Source: Warburgia ugandensis (Eukaryota; Streptophyta; Magnoliopsida; Canellales; Canellaceae). Taken from it: a stretch of 64,000 bases of DNA. The position numbers were made by a program, and so were the translations under genes. The stretch is taken from the NCBI GenBank assembly GCA_035236585.1, contig CP141127.1, positions 45,708,001 through 45,772,000 on the forward strand, read 5' to 3'. The notes beneath the pieces were generated by a model, which saw only the letters and a program-made list of their open reading frames with translations, made no database searches and was not told the origin of the DNA. This document shows, one piece after another, positions 1 to 12,700 of this stretch. Within the stretch, counting starts at the first letter, position 1. Each line of letters starts with the position of its first letter.

Positions 1-2925
1 ATACATATATTTTATATATAGTTATTTGTGTAATAATTATTCGCAATTTAATATGTCATGGAAAGCATTAGAGAAAGGATAAAATAATGAACCAATTATA
101 TACAAATCTTTAATAAGCTAAAGTTCAAAGGTATATATTGAATATTAGGAAAGTTCAAATTGTCATCCTTGTAAAGGAACTTGTCATAAATTTTTCAAAA
201 ACATTAATTTTTTTATAAAAAGAAAAAAAAAAGAAAAGACTCAAAAAGAACTAGAAAGACACATGACACATCAAACTTGAAATACCCTACCCTCAGCCTT
301 ATGGGTAGCCTTAAATTAAACATTGTCCCCAATTTTTTAATATAAATGCATGGACAAATAAAATAACTAAGTGGAGAAAAAAGGGTTAGAAAGATAGTAC
401 ATGCACTCCAAAAATGGTGCACGGATCTTTAGATGTGGCCATTGACAAGCCGAATAATGTATAATGAAATACTACATGCAACTATAACTAATGACACTTA
501 ACCTAAACTAACTAACTAATCTACAACACCTAAACCTAAACTAACTATCAAGTAGCTATTAGAATAGCTCACTCCATTTCAAAATTTCATGGTAGTTAAT
601 ATACATTTTTCACCCACAGATATATGGTGGAGAGAAGATAATGGCATGATAAACCATCGTGAAGCAAAATTTCTTAGGACCAACTCGACGTGACTTTCCT
701 TACATTTTGTCAAATTGAGAAAAGATAATGCCAACATAAAAAAGTTGAAAAAAGCTAGCTCTACTTCACCTTAAAAGGTTGTTTATTATTCCCTTGCTAT
801 AGAAAAATAGTGGGCTTATACCCTTAATAACCTCTAATGTACAATCTAGGGCTGGTTGATGTTGGCTAGAACATCAATTGACTCTCCTTCCTATTTTTGA
901 GTCTTTAGATAAGTTTTCAACTGAACCTAAACTCTCACATGGTGAACTATCCGGTAAAGGTTTAGGTCTAAATTAGGTGCTTCTTCACTATTGGCTCAAA
1001 TTGCATCTTATGCGATGGAAGGGGTCTTACTTGGGCTCTCCATTAAGAAGTCTTAGTATCTTCATAAATGAAGGTGTCTATGTCAGAATCAAAATTAGAA
1101 TTATCAAGATATGCCTCAAGAGGATCACTTCTGGAGGACGATAGGGATGATGTATTTACTGAACTCTCTATCTTGTAAGAATTATTGGACTCTCTATCTT
1201 GTAAGAATCTTTAGAGTCTAATAGTATTACTATCGTTATATAGTTGTTTATAGCTTGTCATTGTCCTCAACTTGCTCTATTTCCTCTTCCCTTTCTAAAA
1301 AATTAGTGTATATTTGAGCCATCTGGAAATCCAACATCGTAATAGACTGTGAGTGGACCTCCATAGTTTATGTTACAACATTCTAGAATGTGAGATTGCT
1401 CTGCATAAACAAACTAAGGATCTCTTCTAATGCTTGTTCTCCCTATTGTGGAGAAAACTCTTATTATGGTTTAGGTTGCTAGGAAATTGAATGACTTGGG
1501 AAAGGGTGATTAAGGGGGATCTTAGATGATCCTCCCTTATAATTTTGAGAGCATGTTTGATCAAGATGCCTGGCCATCCTGGATGGTAAGTTTCAGAGTA
1601 AAAGTTGTTGTTAAGGTCTAGGATTGCACCCATTGCATTCATTTGCTCCTATAAGTATTTAGGAAATGTAGAGCTTGATTGGCATGAAGTAGTAGGATGG
1701 GATGGACTCAAAAAGGCAAAACAATCATCATATTGAGGTTGCCTTAATGATTCTTTGGATCCACTTTATTAAATAGACTATTTACTAATCTATCTAGTGT
1801 ATTGGACAAATCAAGAGTAGCCCATGTTTCATACATATTTTATAATGAAGGGCCTGCGGAGTAGCCCATGTTTCATAACTATTTGATTATGTAACTCTTG
1901 CCTCAATTGACTCAACTTTGTATACAATGAAAAGAAGTTATTATATACAATGAAAGAGTACCTTTTTATTTTTTAATCTTTTTATTTTTATATTTTGGCT
2001 ACTCTAGTTGTTTTGAAACTAGATAATGCAACCTATATGCAAACTGATGCATAAGCAAACAAAATAAATGATAGACAATAATCCTAACCCTATGACAAAC
2101 ATGATTAAAGGTTTATTTTTTTGAATTTATGCATGGGGTGCAGCTTTTAGATTATTTCTTACTTAGGTAGTTCCTCTCTTTTAGACTTTTCTTACTAGTC
2201 ATTGGTTAGACCATGATTGTCATCAACTGCTTCACACCCTCTTCAATCATCCATATCTAATCTAAATCATTGGATGTGTTGGCAGAGCTAGTTGTATGAA
2301 TACGAACACAACTGATTAGATAGGGGCTACTAAAGTGGCAGTAGTTTACCTCTTTACAAGAGGGTCTTATGAGCTAGTAAGCTGCTATAAGTCACTTCTA
2401 TGTGATTTTTTTTACCTAGATGGGCCAAGGGATGATGATGAAATCCACCCTTGACCTTGTAGAGGTGAGTGCCCTTACTAATCAATTAAGCATTCCTCTG
2501 GTAGTTCGATCAACATATATTCATCTTAAAACATTAAACATTCCCTATAGTGCTAGAAAAATGGTAAATTTAATCCACCTACATATATACTACTTAAGAA
2601 AGGGTCTAGGCTTCAATAAAATGAACACTATATGCCTGACAACATATGTCCTTGGGTTATTGCTAACTTAGGCTATCCTTCTTAAGTAGTTTCTTACTAA
2701 TGCAATAGTCCTAAATATTATACAACAATTAAATAAATGAGTGCAATTATATGATTTTATACTACCATCCACAACAAAAATTTTATTTATTAATTTAAAT
2801 CTAATCAGAGAATTGGAAAGAAAGAATAGCTTAAAATGGGGTCCTAAAAAATAGACTTCTCCTAAAAGAATGGGTTCATGTACATGCCACCTCCTCTTCC
2901 AGGTTAAGATGGTCCACCCTTGATT
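1..2925 (-). mobile_element. Internal region of decayed Tat/Athila-like element I (left part)
   Basis: Minus-strand internal DNA of an old LTR retrotransposon whose PBS and 5' LTR lie at 6134-8722. It resembles the internal region of element H: compare 575-620 with 55640-55690 and 2290-2450 with 57490-57640. Gag-like traces lie at 1270-1660. No frame longer than about 100 codons survives. The 3' LTR is not in the window, so the element extends to the left. Seen: similarity to H and the PBS. Inferred: that all 2.9 kb belong to one element, since 1-500 shows nothing recognisable beyond AT-rich DNA and a short CTAAA/CTAA-rich repeat near 498-548. Confidence 0.6.
1270..1660 (-). pseudogene. Gag C-terminal remnant of element I
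   Basis: The minus-strand translation contains a decayed version of the end of Gag in Tat/Athila elements. A stretch near 1398-1440 reads ALEEILSLFMQSN, followed by a segment with stops reading like HSQSITMLDFQMAQIY. This has the pattern of the known LEE..F...+..SI+NLE.Q+GQ+A motif of that Gag tail. Several in-frame stops break it, and an open stretch of 71 codons (1427-1642) covers only part. Gag would form the capsid of the element's virus-like particle; this copy cannot. Identification is by pattern recognition, not a search. Confidence 0.5.
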
Positions 2926-2952
2926 TGTATTATATATATATATATATATATT
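2926..2952. repeat. AT-rich (TA)n microsatellite
   Basis: A run of alternating TA of about ten units at the start of the solo LTR. It blurs the exact left border of that LTR. Confidence 0.9.
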
Positions 2953-4514
2953 ACACATATACCTCTATATTTAATAAGTCTTAGATCTGAACTTTCCATG
3001 AATAATACTAATTAGGGTCAGTTCTACATTTTGCGGGTCTAGGGTGCAAATTAGAAAAAGAGGATATTTTGTTAGTAGAAACACTAAAAGAATCAATTTT
3101 AGAGTCCATGCTACATCATGCATCTGCACATGATAAATATGAAGTCCACGAAGTTCAGACTAAAAAGTGGTTGCCATTATCAAAATTAGAGCAACTAGAA
3201 CCCCTAAGTAAAACATCGACCTTTCCCTACTAACAAGGGTGTTCCTATTAAAAGTAAGGTCACATAACTTCTCATGCATGCTTGCAAGCTATTCACTACC
3301 TTGGAAAGCTTCTAAGAGAATCTCAAATCACATACATTGGAATATCATACAATGAGTGCTTGTTTGAAATAAAATAAATTAAAATATTGGGGCATGCATG
3401 AACTCTCTCTCCTACTCAACTAAAATTATGGACCACATAAAGAGCCACACAAGTTTTGACATGTAAGGTGGTGAGTCACACTCAATCCCATGTGATTACA
3501 TGTGAAAAATAAGCAACATAGGTGGAGAAAATAAAGGAGTGAAGTGACAATTTAAAGGAAATCTATGGTGGAAAACATCATTACTTTTTGAGCATTAAAG
3601 GCCAAGATCTATCCTTATTCATGTAGATCTTAAGAAACTAATGGAAATTTAATAAAAAAAGGATAGACCAATAGGAATATAGACTACAATGAAGACTAGA
3701 ATCAAGCCCCATTGGTTGAGATAATTTCGATCATCTAAAAGTAGGAGAAAAACATCCATCTTATGGAATGGGATGTCCCACCCTCCTTAGTGCTTATTTG
3801 TTGAAAAATTTATGGTTGACTTAGTAAAAAATGTGGAGAAACTAAGAGCCAATAAGGAAATCTCAGTGGAATCTATGTCATTCACTCTGAGGCATCCCCA
3901 TTCAATGGTGGAGAGAAAAGAAGCTATCAAAGAAAGATTGATGTGGATAAGAACAATCTGATCAAATGACATCCACTCAAGCTTGGACAATGATGATCCA
4001 ATGGATGAGGATGAAGTAAATGAAAGCTATACACCCCAAGCACCACACACTCCATGAAAACTCAAACCAACACCCTAAATAAGGAAGGATGCCCTCCATC
4101 CATTCCCATCTAATCGCCCAAAATTGTTTCAGACTTCCTGACCATACGAATACACCCAAGAAGAGTTCCATGCCTCTTACCATGTTCCTTCCATTCCCAC
4201 CATCCTTGATTTTCTTCACTTTCACACTATTGTTTCCTTCCCATCTATCCTATCTTTGTTCCCACTTGCTCTCTTTCCTACTAACCCTTATACCGTAACT
4301 TCTAACCCATCATATCTCATGCAAATATTATTTTGTTGCCATTGAATATCTAAAACCTTCCCACCAAAGCATTCTACGTCCCCCTGACCCCTCCTACCCT
4401 TCCTTGCTTCCATTCATTATTCTTTCCTCCATTTGCCCTTAAATCCTAGCAATCCTTCTAACCTCTCTGCTTAGATCTTAGCCACCCATTTCTAGGGATT
4501 TTACTCTAAAACAT

Positions 4515-4523
4515 CTATAAATA
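4515..4523 (+). promoter_or_regulatory. TATA box of solo LTR K
   Basis: CTATAAATA lies at about the same relative place as the TATA box of the homologous I LTR (7242-7250, minus). It would have driven plus-strand transcription towards the I element. Confidence 0.55.
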
Positions 4524-5844
4524 GGGATAATAATAAGGAGAAAGGGATCTCCTACCTTTCCCTTGATCCTAATAGCAAATTTAGGAGAAACACACACACA
4601 GAGATCACCCTTGCCAAGGCTCTCTCAAGACCACATGTACCATCTATTAGAGAAGAGGTAAGGAAGCTCATCCATCCCCATCTCCTCCATCTTCTTTCTC
4701 ATTTTTCCCACTTTATTTTCTCTTTTTCTTTGCATTACACTCACCATAGTATCCATTTAGTATAACACACACAATCCTTAGGCATTACTCTCTTAGACCT
4801 TGCATAACCCTTTAATTTTTTTCTTATTTTCTTTAAAGAATTGCATTCATGTTTTAGGATTCCATACACCATATGCCATAGCCCCTACAAGTATACCATC
4901 TGATCTTAGCATAAGCAGTCACCACTTAGAGCTGCATGCATTCTCCTTAACTATGTACCACCTTTGCATTCTTTCCATTGTGCACACCATAGCATACATC
5001 TTTTGTAGTACAAACATAGTACCCCTTTACAATTAATCTTGCATGGATCCTTCAACCTTCCACATAGATTAGCACCTTCTCCAATCTTCTATTCTGCACA
5101 CAGGTCCCTTATACTCCCTCTTGTAGCTTTGCATTTCATTCACTAACCCTCCTTCCACTCTAAACTTACACGCACTCCCTCATCCACTTCATCATACACA
5201 TCATCTTCTTCTAGTTTTACACCTTTCATCTTTTATCCTTTTGGGATTGGGAATATAAGGAAGGAAGAGAGGCCTTGTGCCCTTATATGGCAGCCAAGGA
5301 CTCCTCTCACTCTTAAAAGCATGGTTGAGAATTACTTGAGTTGTGGTATAATGGGTTAAGGAGATGAGAAATGTTTGGCTATAAAGTAGTGTACATTGGG
5401 TTGATGAGAAGTACAAGTCCTTGTTGAACAATAAAAGAACTATAAATAAAAATTCAAGCCCAAGAAAAGAAAAGGATATGTAAAGAGCCTTGTTGAGTGA
5501 TACAACAAAGGAGTCCTATAGTAAACACTTCAGTAGGAAGTTTCTTTATTTGCTTTGGTTTCCTTTCTTTATGTACCTTCCATTGTAATCAAGTTATACT
5601 AACAAAATAGTTGTTTTCCTTTCCTCAATTAGTTTTTTTATTTACTTACTTTATTTCATTGTTTATTTTTTTCTTTCCTTACTTGCTTAGAATATTTACT
5701 TTCCTTGAATGTTGGCTGCATTAGAGTAAAGTAATTTTAATTTTAATTAACTCTATTTATCAAAGAGAGTCCTCATGGGATGGACTCGTAACTATTGGTC
5801 TGTACTTCAATAGAGTTGTACATTAGTAGTATTATTAAAGCACA

Positions 5845-6160
5845 TCAATTATTACAACCCTTTTTAATTTAAATGAATCACAATATAAAATGTTACATTA
5901 AAGGCCTCACTACAATTCACTCAAAAGAAAAAGTTCAACTATCTGAAGTCTTCCCCCTAGTCCTTTCTAGATTCTAGCACAAATAAAACTAGACAGAAGT
6001 ATCAAGATCTTCACAAATAAGGAACTTAATTCCAAAAAACAAAAATCAATGCATTTATTCCATATTCAATCCTAAAAGCTGCGAGTAGTAATAAAGTATT
6101 ATAACTAGATCTTAATTAAAACTCCATTGTGAGTCCCTAGCAATGACTCTGAAAACATAA
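5845..6160 (-). mobile_element. Internal region of element I next to its PBS
   Basis: About 320 bp of leader between solo LTR K and the I 5' LTR. It matches the equivalent leader of H: a block containing ggcctcactacaatt occurs here near 5906 and in H near 58020. No reading frame of note. Confidence 0.6.
6134..6151 (-). other. Decayed Asp-tRNA-type primer-binding site of element I
   Basis: Read on the minus strand, this 18-base site aligns with the Tat/Athila primer-binding site for Asp tRNA at 11 of 18 positions; nearly all mismatches are C-to-T or G-to-A. It sits just inside the LTR, separated by a short T-rich spacer as in that lineage. The matching site in H (58248-58265) supports the reading. 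Confidence 0.5.
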
Positions 6161-8722
6161 TGTGATTTTAGTAATATCGCAAGTGTAAAAATCTATTGTA
6201 GAATAGATAAGACAAATATGGGTCGATCCCATAAAGACTCTTTTAATTGTGAAGTATTAAGTTCTAAGCTACTAGACTTTAACCTGGCCAAATAGATTAA
6301 AAAAGCAATTAAAAAGATTTTAAAAATGCTACTACTGGTTTGTAAGCTAAGGAAATAAAGAAAGCAATTATAAAAGTAAGGAATGCAATGAGAAAAAAAA
6401 AAAGTGAAGAACTTTCATTAATTGAATAATAAATTACAATGGGATTACAAAAGAAATACACAAAACATCATAAAAGTAAACTTTCTTTCTCTAGGCTTAA
6501 ATTCCATTGTAGGGTTTTCTTGTTACATTACTCAACAGGAGCTTGTACTCTTCTTTTCAAAGAAGCTTCTCTCATCTGTATGACTCCAATTACTTGTTTA
6601 GGCACATCTGGTGTAGTTGACAAGCAAAGAGGGTAGTAAGCCTAACATGCCACTTTCCCAATGTTTATGCTCCATTCCTAATCCAAAGATCCTTAGGAGT
6701 GAAGTGTTAGGGCAGCCATAGAAAAGAGGTGCCCAACTACCTTTCTGAAAAGATCACCGCCCTTAATAGAAGAAAAGAGAAAAGATGGAGAGGGAAAAAA
6801 ATATACTTCTCCTTAGCTAGAAACTATATGGAAGAGGGTAGCTTTTCCTAAGGGAGAGCAAATTGAGATAGAATTTAGTCAACCTAAGGTGAGGTTTATC
6901 CACAGAGAGTGATGTTCCACCATAAGGAAGAATTAAAAGAGAAAAAGAGAAAAACAAAGTGGAGACAATGGACCTTGACTTAGGACTCATCAAATTCTAA
7001 CTTAAGGAGATGATGAAGGAACTAGGTACTTACCTTCCCACTCTTGAACATGATGCCTTAGCTAAGAATTATGAATGGCTTTATCGATTGATTTGAATAC
7101 TCTTTCCTCTCCTCCTAGGGTTTTGATGTGTGATGGAGTGGAAGTGAGGACGCGAGTGATCTCCCTTGCTCTATTCCTATTGTGTATTGCTCTAAGGTCC
7201 AGGGAAAGTTAAGAGATAGCCTTTCTCCTTATTCTAACCTTTATTTATAGTTCTTCTATGAAGAAGCCATGAGAAACAAATGGCTAAGATCATGAGGATA
7301 AGGAGGCAAGAAGTGGTTGAGATGTGATCAAAATGAGAGGAAGAATGGAAGGGATAACAGAGAAATGAAGGAAGGTGGTGTAGAATGCAACGGGGGGAGG
7401 AGAATTGCATTGGATTCTAGGATAGGATTGGAGGGAGGATGAGACATGGGATTTAGATAAGGATAAAGGAAAGAAAACATAATAAGAAAGGAAAGAGACA
7501 AAGGAAGGATAAGAAATAAGAACAATGAAGATAAAGGACGATGGAAAATAAGAAAGGTGTAATTGCTTAGAAGGGAATGTAGGGAGGTAAGATAGGATAT
7601 TGGTGGATTGGAAGTTTCCTTTCTTTATCTAATATTGATTTCATTTTATGGGATGGTTGCTAGGGTTGAGTAGTTGCTCCTCTTCATTTCTTATCCATTG
7701 GATTGTGTTGCACCCTAACTTGAATGGATGAGATTTTGCTATAGTTTTCTTATCCAAAAGGATTTCTTTTGTAGCTTATTTTCTCTTCACCATTGGATTG
7801 GCATGCCTTAGAGTGAATGGACTAGATTCCATTGAGATTTCCTTATCTACTCTAGGTTTCCTCCATGTTTCTCTCAAATCCTGCCATCTTTGCTTCTGGC
7901 CAATAGGAATTTAGGAGTAGAGGACATCTCATGCTTAGGATAACATGTTTTGGCTCCTTAATTTAAGATGGAAGTCCTCCAAAAAAATCTCCACCAATGA
8001 GGCTTTATTTTAGTGTTCCTTGTAGTCTTCTTCATCATTGGTATAACCTATTTGAGTACATTATCATTGGTGTCTTTAGAGATCCATAAACAAGGATAGA
8101 TCTTCACGATTGAACACTTCAAAAGTAAGGATGAATGTTGATAATAGATTGCATGTGAAAATGTGGAATCAAGGGGGATACACAACCTCACATGGGAAAA
8201 TCATGTACCTCTTAGTGTGGTCCCATCTTTTGGCTGAGTAGGAGAGAGAGTGAGTGACATAAATTTTCCTACAGGTCTCAGTCTCTGACTTGTTTTGTTT
8301 TAGAAAAAGATATTATCTAGTGTATGTGATTTGAGCTTCACTTATAAGCTTCGCAAGGTGGTGGAATGTTTGCATGCATGCATGTGTGGAATGTTCTTTC
8401 ACCTTTGCTTTTGAAAAGAACATCCTCTTTTGTACAATTATGGTCTGACTTTCACTTAGGGTTTTTGCCTACTCTAACTTTACTAAGAACATTCTCATAA
8501 GATTCTGATCTTCTGGACTTCGTGGTATATAACAGATGGACCCATGAAGTTTCTTTGATAGTGGTATTTTTTTAGGGCTTTTATTGCCAAAAATATACTT
8601 TTTTCTTAGTGTACCCTAATCTTGAAAAATGTGATATAAGCCCTAATTAATGATATCAATCATAAGTTCAGGGTTAGAAACTGCTAAATATATTGGTATT
8701 ATAAGTCATATTTTTATATACA
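6161..8722 (-). mobile_element. 5' LTR of element I
   Basis: A 2.56-kb LTR on the minus strand. Its 3' end (6161, TG...) faces the PBS at 6134-6151; its 5' end (8722, ...CA) abuts pol debris of element J. It is homologous to solo LTR K (inverted) and to the LTR at 61162-64000. It carries a TATA box at 7242-7250. Where the plus strand shows a 65-codon frame (7328-7525, minus) it is low-complexity pyrimidine-rich DNA, not a gene. The far LTR is outside the window, so no target duplication can be checked. Confidence 0.6.
7242..7250 (-). promoter_or_regulatory. TATA box of I 5' LTR
   Basis: CTATAAATA on the minus strand, about 1.5 kb from the LTR 5' end; the counterpart in solo LTR K is at 4515-4523. 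Confidence 0.55.
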
Positions 8723-9338
8723 TTGGACTTCTTTAAAAGACTTAGCCTCACCCCATTTTAAGTAATAATTAATTAGTACTACTTTAAGCTTATGTCCACT
8801 TGATGATTGTGGAGATATCTTTTCTAGACATCTAAACCCTAGGTGGAAAAAGGATAGGAAGAAGTCATCATACTAAGTTCTAATGGAGGAATGTGATTGT
8901 GGTTGAAGTGAAATTGGCTTTTTAAATAATATACTCCATGCTGTAGTTTTGCATGGTGGGCAATAGTACCCTTGGCACAATATCTTTCCAACCAATGATT
9001 GCCCCCCCTAGTGGGGTCGACACGCTTCATTATGTATTTTCTATAATAGTTTTTTTGCTTCTCCATGTCTCAAGAGAATTCCTTCAAAACTCTTACAAAG
9101 TATACTAGCACTTATGCTATACTTAGGAGCTTTGTGCCTAATTGAGGTCCTCAATTTCTGGTTGACCCCATTGGGAAGCAATGATATCTAAGATAGTACT
9201 TCAGATCATAGTACTAGAGTTTTTCCTTTCTCTTATGCTATAAGCCTAGAATCTTCCGAGCATGACTCAACATGCATAAGATGGGGTTTTTCTCAATTCC
9301 ACTTAGATTGTTTTGATCTTCACTCTTAGGGTGGTTAA
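8723..9338 (-). pseudogene. Element J pol remnant: end of second RNase H and integrase N-terminus
   Basis: Minus-strand fragment of the polyprotein of a Tat-lineage Ty3/gypsy element. An open stretch of 75 codons (8839-9066) and its neighbouring frames show the integrase zinc-domain pattern: HNEACRPH then GG..L..KIL.QGYY, followed by IPPLELSMMTSSYPF, as in H-x3-H...GYYWPTM...PP.ELH.M.SPWPF. Further on (about 8735-8815) ISPQSSSGHKLKVVLINYY then KWGEAKSFK resembles the start of the integrase catalytic core, with N where the first catalytic Asp is expected. Stops and frameshifts are many. The fragment joins directly to 50307 once G is removed. Integrase would insert the cDNA copy into the genome; this one is dead. 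Confidence 0.75.
9334..9338. repeat. Target-site duplication of element G, left copy (gttaa)
   Basis: The five bases before the G left LTR are identical to the five bases after its right LTR (50307-50311). Confidence 0.85.
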
Positions 9339-9487
9339 TGTGACATCCTGGGCTTTTCATTAAAAAATTTCACGTTTATTTCAAAAGATGGCACGCCTCT
9401 AAACTTTAAAATACAAAAATAGTGGAAGATTTTTCTTTGAAATTCATTTTCTCAAAAATGTCGATGTGACCTTTGGGCTCACACTAT

Positions 9488-9511
9488 ACATATATATATA
9501 TATATATATAG
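9488..9511. repeat. (AT)n microsatellite in G left LTR
   Basis: About a dozen AT units. The right LTR has only a short ATATAT here (near 46600), so the run expanded after insertion or shrank in the other copy. Confidence 0.9.
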
Positions 9512-9724
9512 TTTTTCTAGAAGATAGATATTCATTTCTTAACAATAGGACCCATCCAGTGGTTCACTTGTACAGCCCCTACAACATTTTATTAGATGTC
9601 TAGTATCACAATTCAAATGACTAACTACACAATACAAAAGCTTTAATAAAATGTATCCAATATTGTAGAAGTATGGTTGCTGGATTCCTCTTGTTGTGTA
9701 TATCTTCTCTTATCTTTCTGTATC

Positions 9725-9761
9725 TGAGATATTGTAAACATAAAACATTTACAATATCTCA
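9725..9761 (-). other. Conserved hairpin in G left LTR
   Basis: Perfect inverted repeat: TGAGATATTGTAAA, 9-base loop, TTTACAATATCTCA. It is followed by a near-identical AAGCT..GCTTGGTAGGG block also found in the G right LTR and in D. In the transcript it would lie in the 3' part of the LTR. Confidence 0.8.
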
Positions 9762-12700
9762 ACAAGCTCTGCTTGGTAGGGGAGTTTAAGAAGCATGTTA
9801 AATTTGAATATAAAGTAACTATTTTATATTATCAAAATATTCAGTTTCATAACAATTATATTGAATTGGATTTACTATATGTTTCACATTTCAATAATCC
9901 ATTTATAAACCAAATATCTACATGTTTCATAATCATTAACAATTCATTGATAAATAATTATTAAAATGTTTCATAATTATCAATATCTACAAGTTTCATA
10001 GTTATAAGTAATCTATTAATTTATCAAACATCTTTAATTATTATTTGTCATCTAAATAAACTAATCCAGTTCCATGAAACATACTCTGCATAACAGCCCT
10101 ACCCATTTATATACCCATATGAAAACTTATATGAAACTATGCCCTCAATCATATACATATAGAATTACAACATGTATAATGCAATTGTCAAAAGACATAC
10201 AAAATTATGAATATAATCAATAAGCCTCCTAATCTATATCCCAAACCATACTAGGTTTCAGAATCATACCCCCCATCATGTGGGGTTCCTAATCATCCAT
10301 CCTCCATTGGTATATCAATATAAGGCATATCATCATACCACATCATATAAGGCATCTTATAATGCCATAATATAAGCACCGTAGTACATCAAACATAAAG
10401 AATTCCATGCTGTAGTTTAATTTGTACTAGCGCACTTGGATAACTGCCCTATACACCATTGATACCATGGTGGAAAATATTGTCTCACTTCCATATAGGG
10501 AGACAGGACTTTCACATTGGGGCCTTCCATCATTGCCCCACCCAACTTTTAGTGTCTCATAGGGCAAGGTATCATTATATAATCAAATTTCAGGAAGCGA
10601 GTGGCCAAACCCTCATAACTTCCCCAGCATATCACCCTTAGGCATATGCCTATATAAAACAAAACTCTCAGGGCTCCATGCCTGGATGTAAAATAATCAT
10701 AATAACAAGAAAATTGCCTGTTCACATATTTCATTACAAGAATAACATCCTCACTTATTAGGTGACAGTCCACCGAGGATGTACCCTACAAACCTAGACT
10801 CATACATCACAAATACTGACATAGTACCCATGTACCATAAACATAATTTCACAATCATATAAGATGTACAAGTCTTAATCATGTTTGTCAGATAGTAGGT
10901 GCACATTAAGCATGACATCATTTTAAATAACTAATTCCCATCATTCACCATACAAAGCACATTTAATGACAATTATACTATTTCCATGCTGTAACTTCAT
11001 AATAAGGAATAAGATCATGTTTAAAACATGAATCTTATTATTTGGTCATGCTTCTTAAATTTCCACCTACCTCATGTGACATGTTCTTCAATTCTACTAA
11101 CCTTGATCGCCATCCATTCACACTAGTAAAATCCTCATTTTTACCTTGACCCTCCAAATCAAACAATCAATTCGTAACTTCTAACTAAATGATCTAATTG
11201 AATAAGCTACACTGATCATGATCATAGAACTTGATCAATTTTCATACCAGGATCCTAGATTGATCTCGACCATTAATCAAGATTAGTGAAATCTTCTCAA
11301 ATTGAGCTTATGATCCTAAATCTCTCATAAAATTCTTGATCTACACTTCCTAAGGGTCATGATAGACTATGTGGATTGAAAAAACAGAGTCAGATCATCA
11401 TAGATCAGATGATTTGACCATCGATCAAAAGTCTGGTAATTTCAATGGTCAAATCTTCTCGGATCAAAATTTGGGAAGATGGGTTTTGCTCCTCGCGTCA
11501 CAAGGATGGGCACCCTCAAATTTCAAAAGCTCCTCCTAGATTGATCAGATTTCAGGTTTAAAGTTCAAGGTTACTTTAGGGTTCACCAAGTCAACTCAGT
11601 TCCAACCCAACGAGTCATGGACGAGTTCACCCGTTGGGTTAACTCTCCTCCGACTCGTTAGATCTGTGGAGATGGAGGATTGATGTTGATAAGCATTTGG
11701 AAATGATGGCATGCCTAAAAAATGGCTGTGCCAATGACTGGAAAATTGAAGGGGAAAATATGACCAAGGAGGAAAACCCGATAGGTTTGAGCCTGTCGGC
11801 CTTCCCAGGCTTTGCTGTGCCTGCGGTGGAGAGAACCAGAGGGAAAGGGCTTTTTTGGGGGTTTGTGCACACTAGTGGGATGGGTAAACTAGGGCATGCT
11901 AGTGGGGAACACAAAGAGGGTTTGCTGGAATCTAGGGATCGAGGTTTTCTGTAGGTCACCGTTGAAAGGGAAGGAGCTATGCACCGGAGAAGATAGGAAA
12001 AGTCATCTGGGTTCCCCGAAAACCAGGGGAATCTTTGTTGCTTAGGGACACCAGAAATCTGAGTTTGTCGATACCATTTTGGGTTAGGATTGTTTCCAGA
12101 AAAATGAAGGGGAAGAGGGTTTCACATTGTCAGTTCTAGAAACTAGTTTCTTATAAAAAATAATGGGGATCGGATCTTGGGAACGCCAAAAATTGAGATG
12201 TGATATAGGGTTTGTGGACCATGGGGAAGGAGATAGATGTTATCAGTGATGGGCAAGTGGGTTACGTTTTCAAAGGTGAGATCAGAAGAGGATCTCGTCA
12301 TCAGTTTACTGGAGGAGTTCGCGATTGGGATCAGGGTGATCAGAGTCTCTTGGGGATGCTGAAGATGGGGAGTAGAGAGGGGCACGCCAAAATCAATGGG
12401 AATCTACGTCTCTTGGGGATGCCAAAAACCATGGGTGTTTGTCGGTGACTCTGCACCGTGAAAACCCGATAGGGGTTTTTGATTTGGCCTAGATTGATGG
12501 GAATGGTGGCTTCCATGGGGAAAGGAATGAGTTGCTTAGTGAAAGGCATCGCAAGCGACCAGATAGGGGAAAGATGGTGGGACGATGGCATCTGGTTGCC
12601 GATGTCAATTTTGTTTTGGCCTATTGGGTTATATCGGATACTGGAAACAAATCTGTTTTACTCAAGTGGGGGGTGATGTTATCAAATGTGAAGCCCCCCT

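Larger units (their letters stand above)
2926..5844 (+). mobile_element. Solo LTR of the I/L family, plus orientation (K)
   Basis: A 2.9-kb block that aligns as the reverse complement of the I 5' LTR (6161-8722). Matching stretches include 2960-3020 with 8655-8705, 3150-3340 with 8320-8530, the TATA zones (4515 and 7242) and the ends (5760-5844 with 6161-6250). Just after 5844 the internal sequence of I resumes (5851-5900 matches H near 57980-58015), so the LTR interrupts I. No PBS or PPT adjoins it, hence solo LTR. Ends are TG...CA. The putative target duplications (tgatt before, tcaat after) match at only 3 of 5 bases, so the exact ends are uncertain. Confidence 0.6.
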
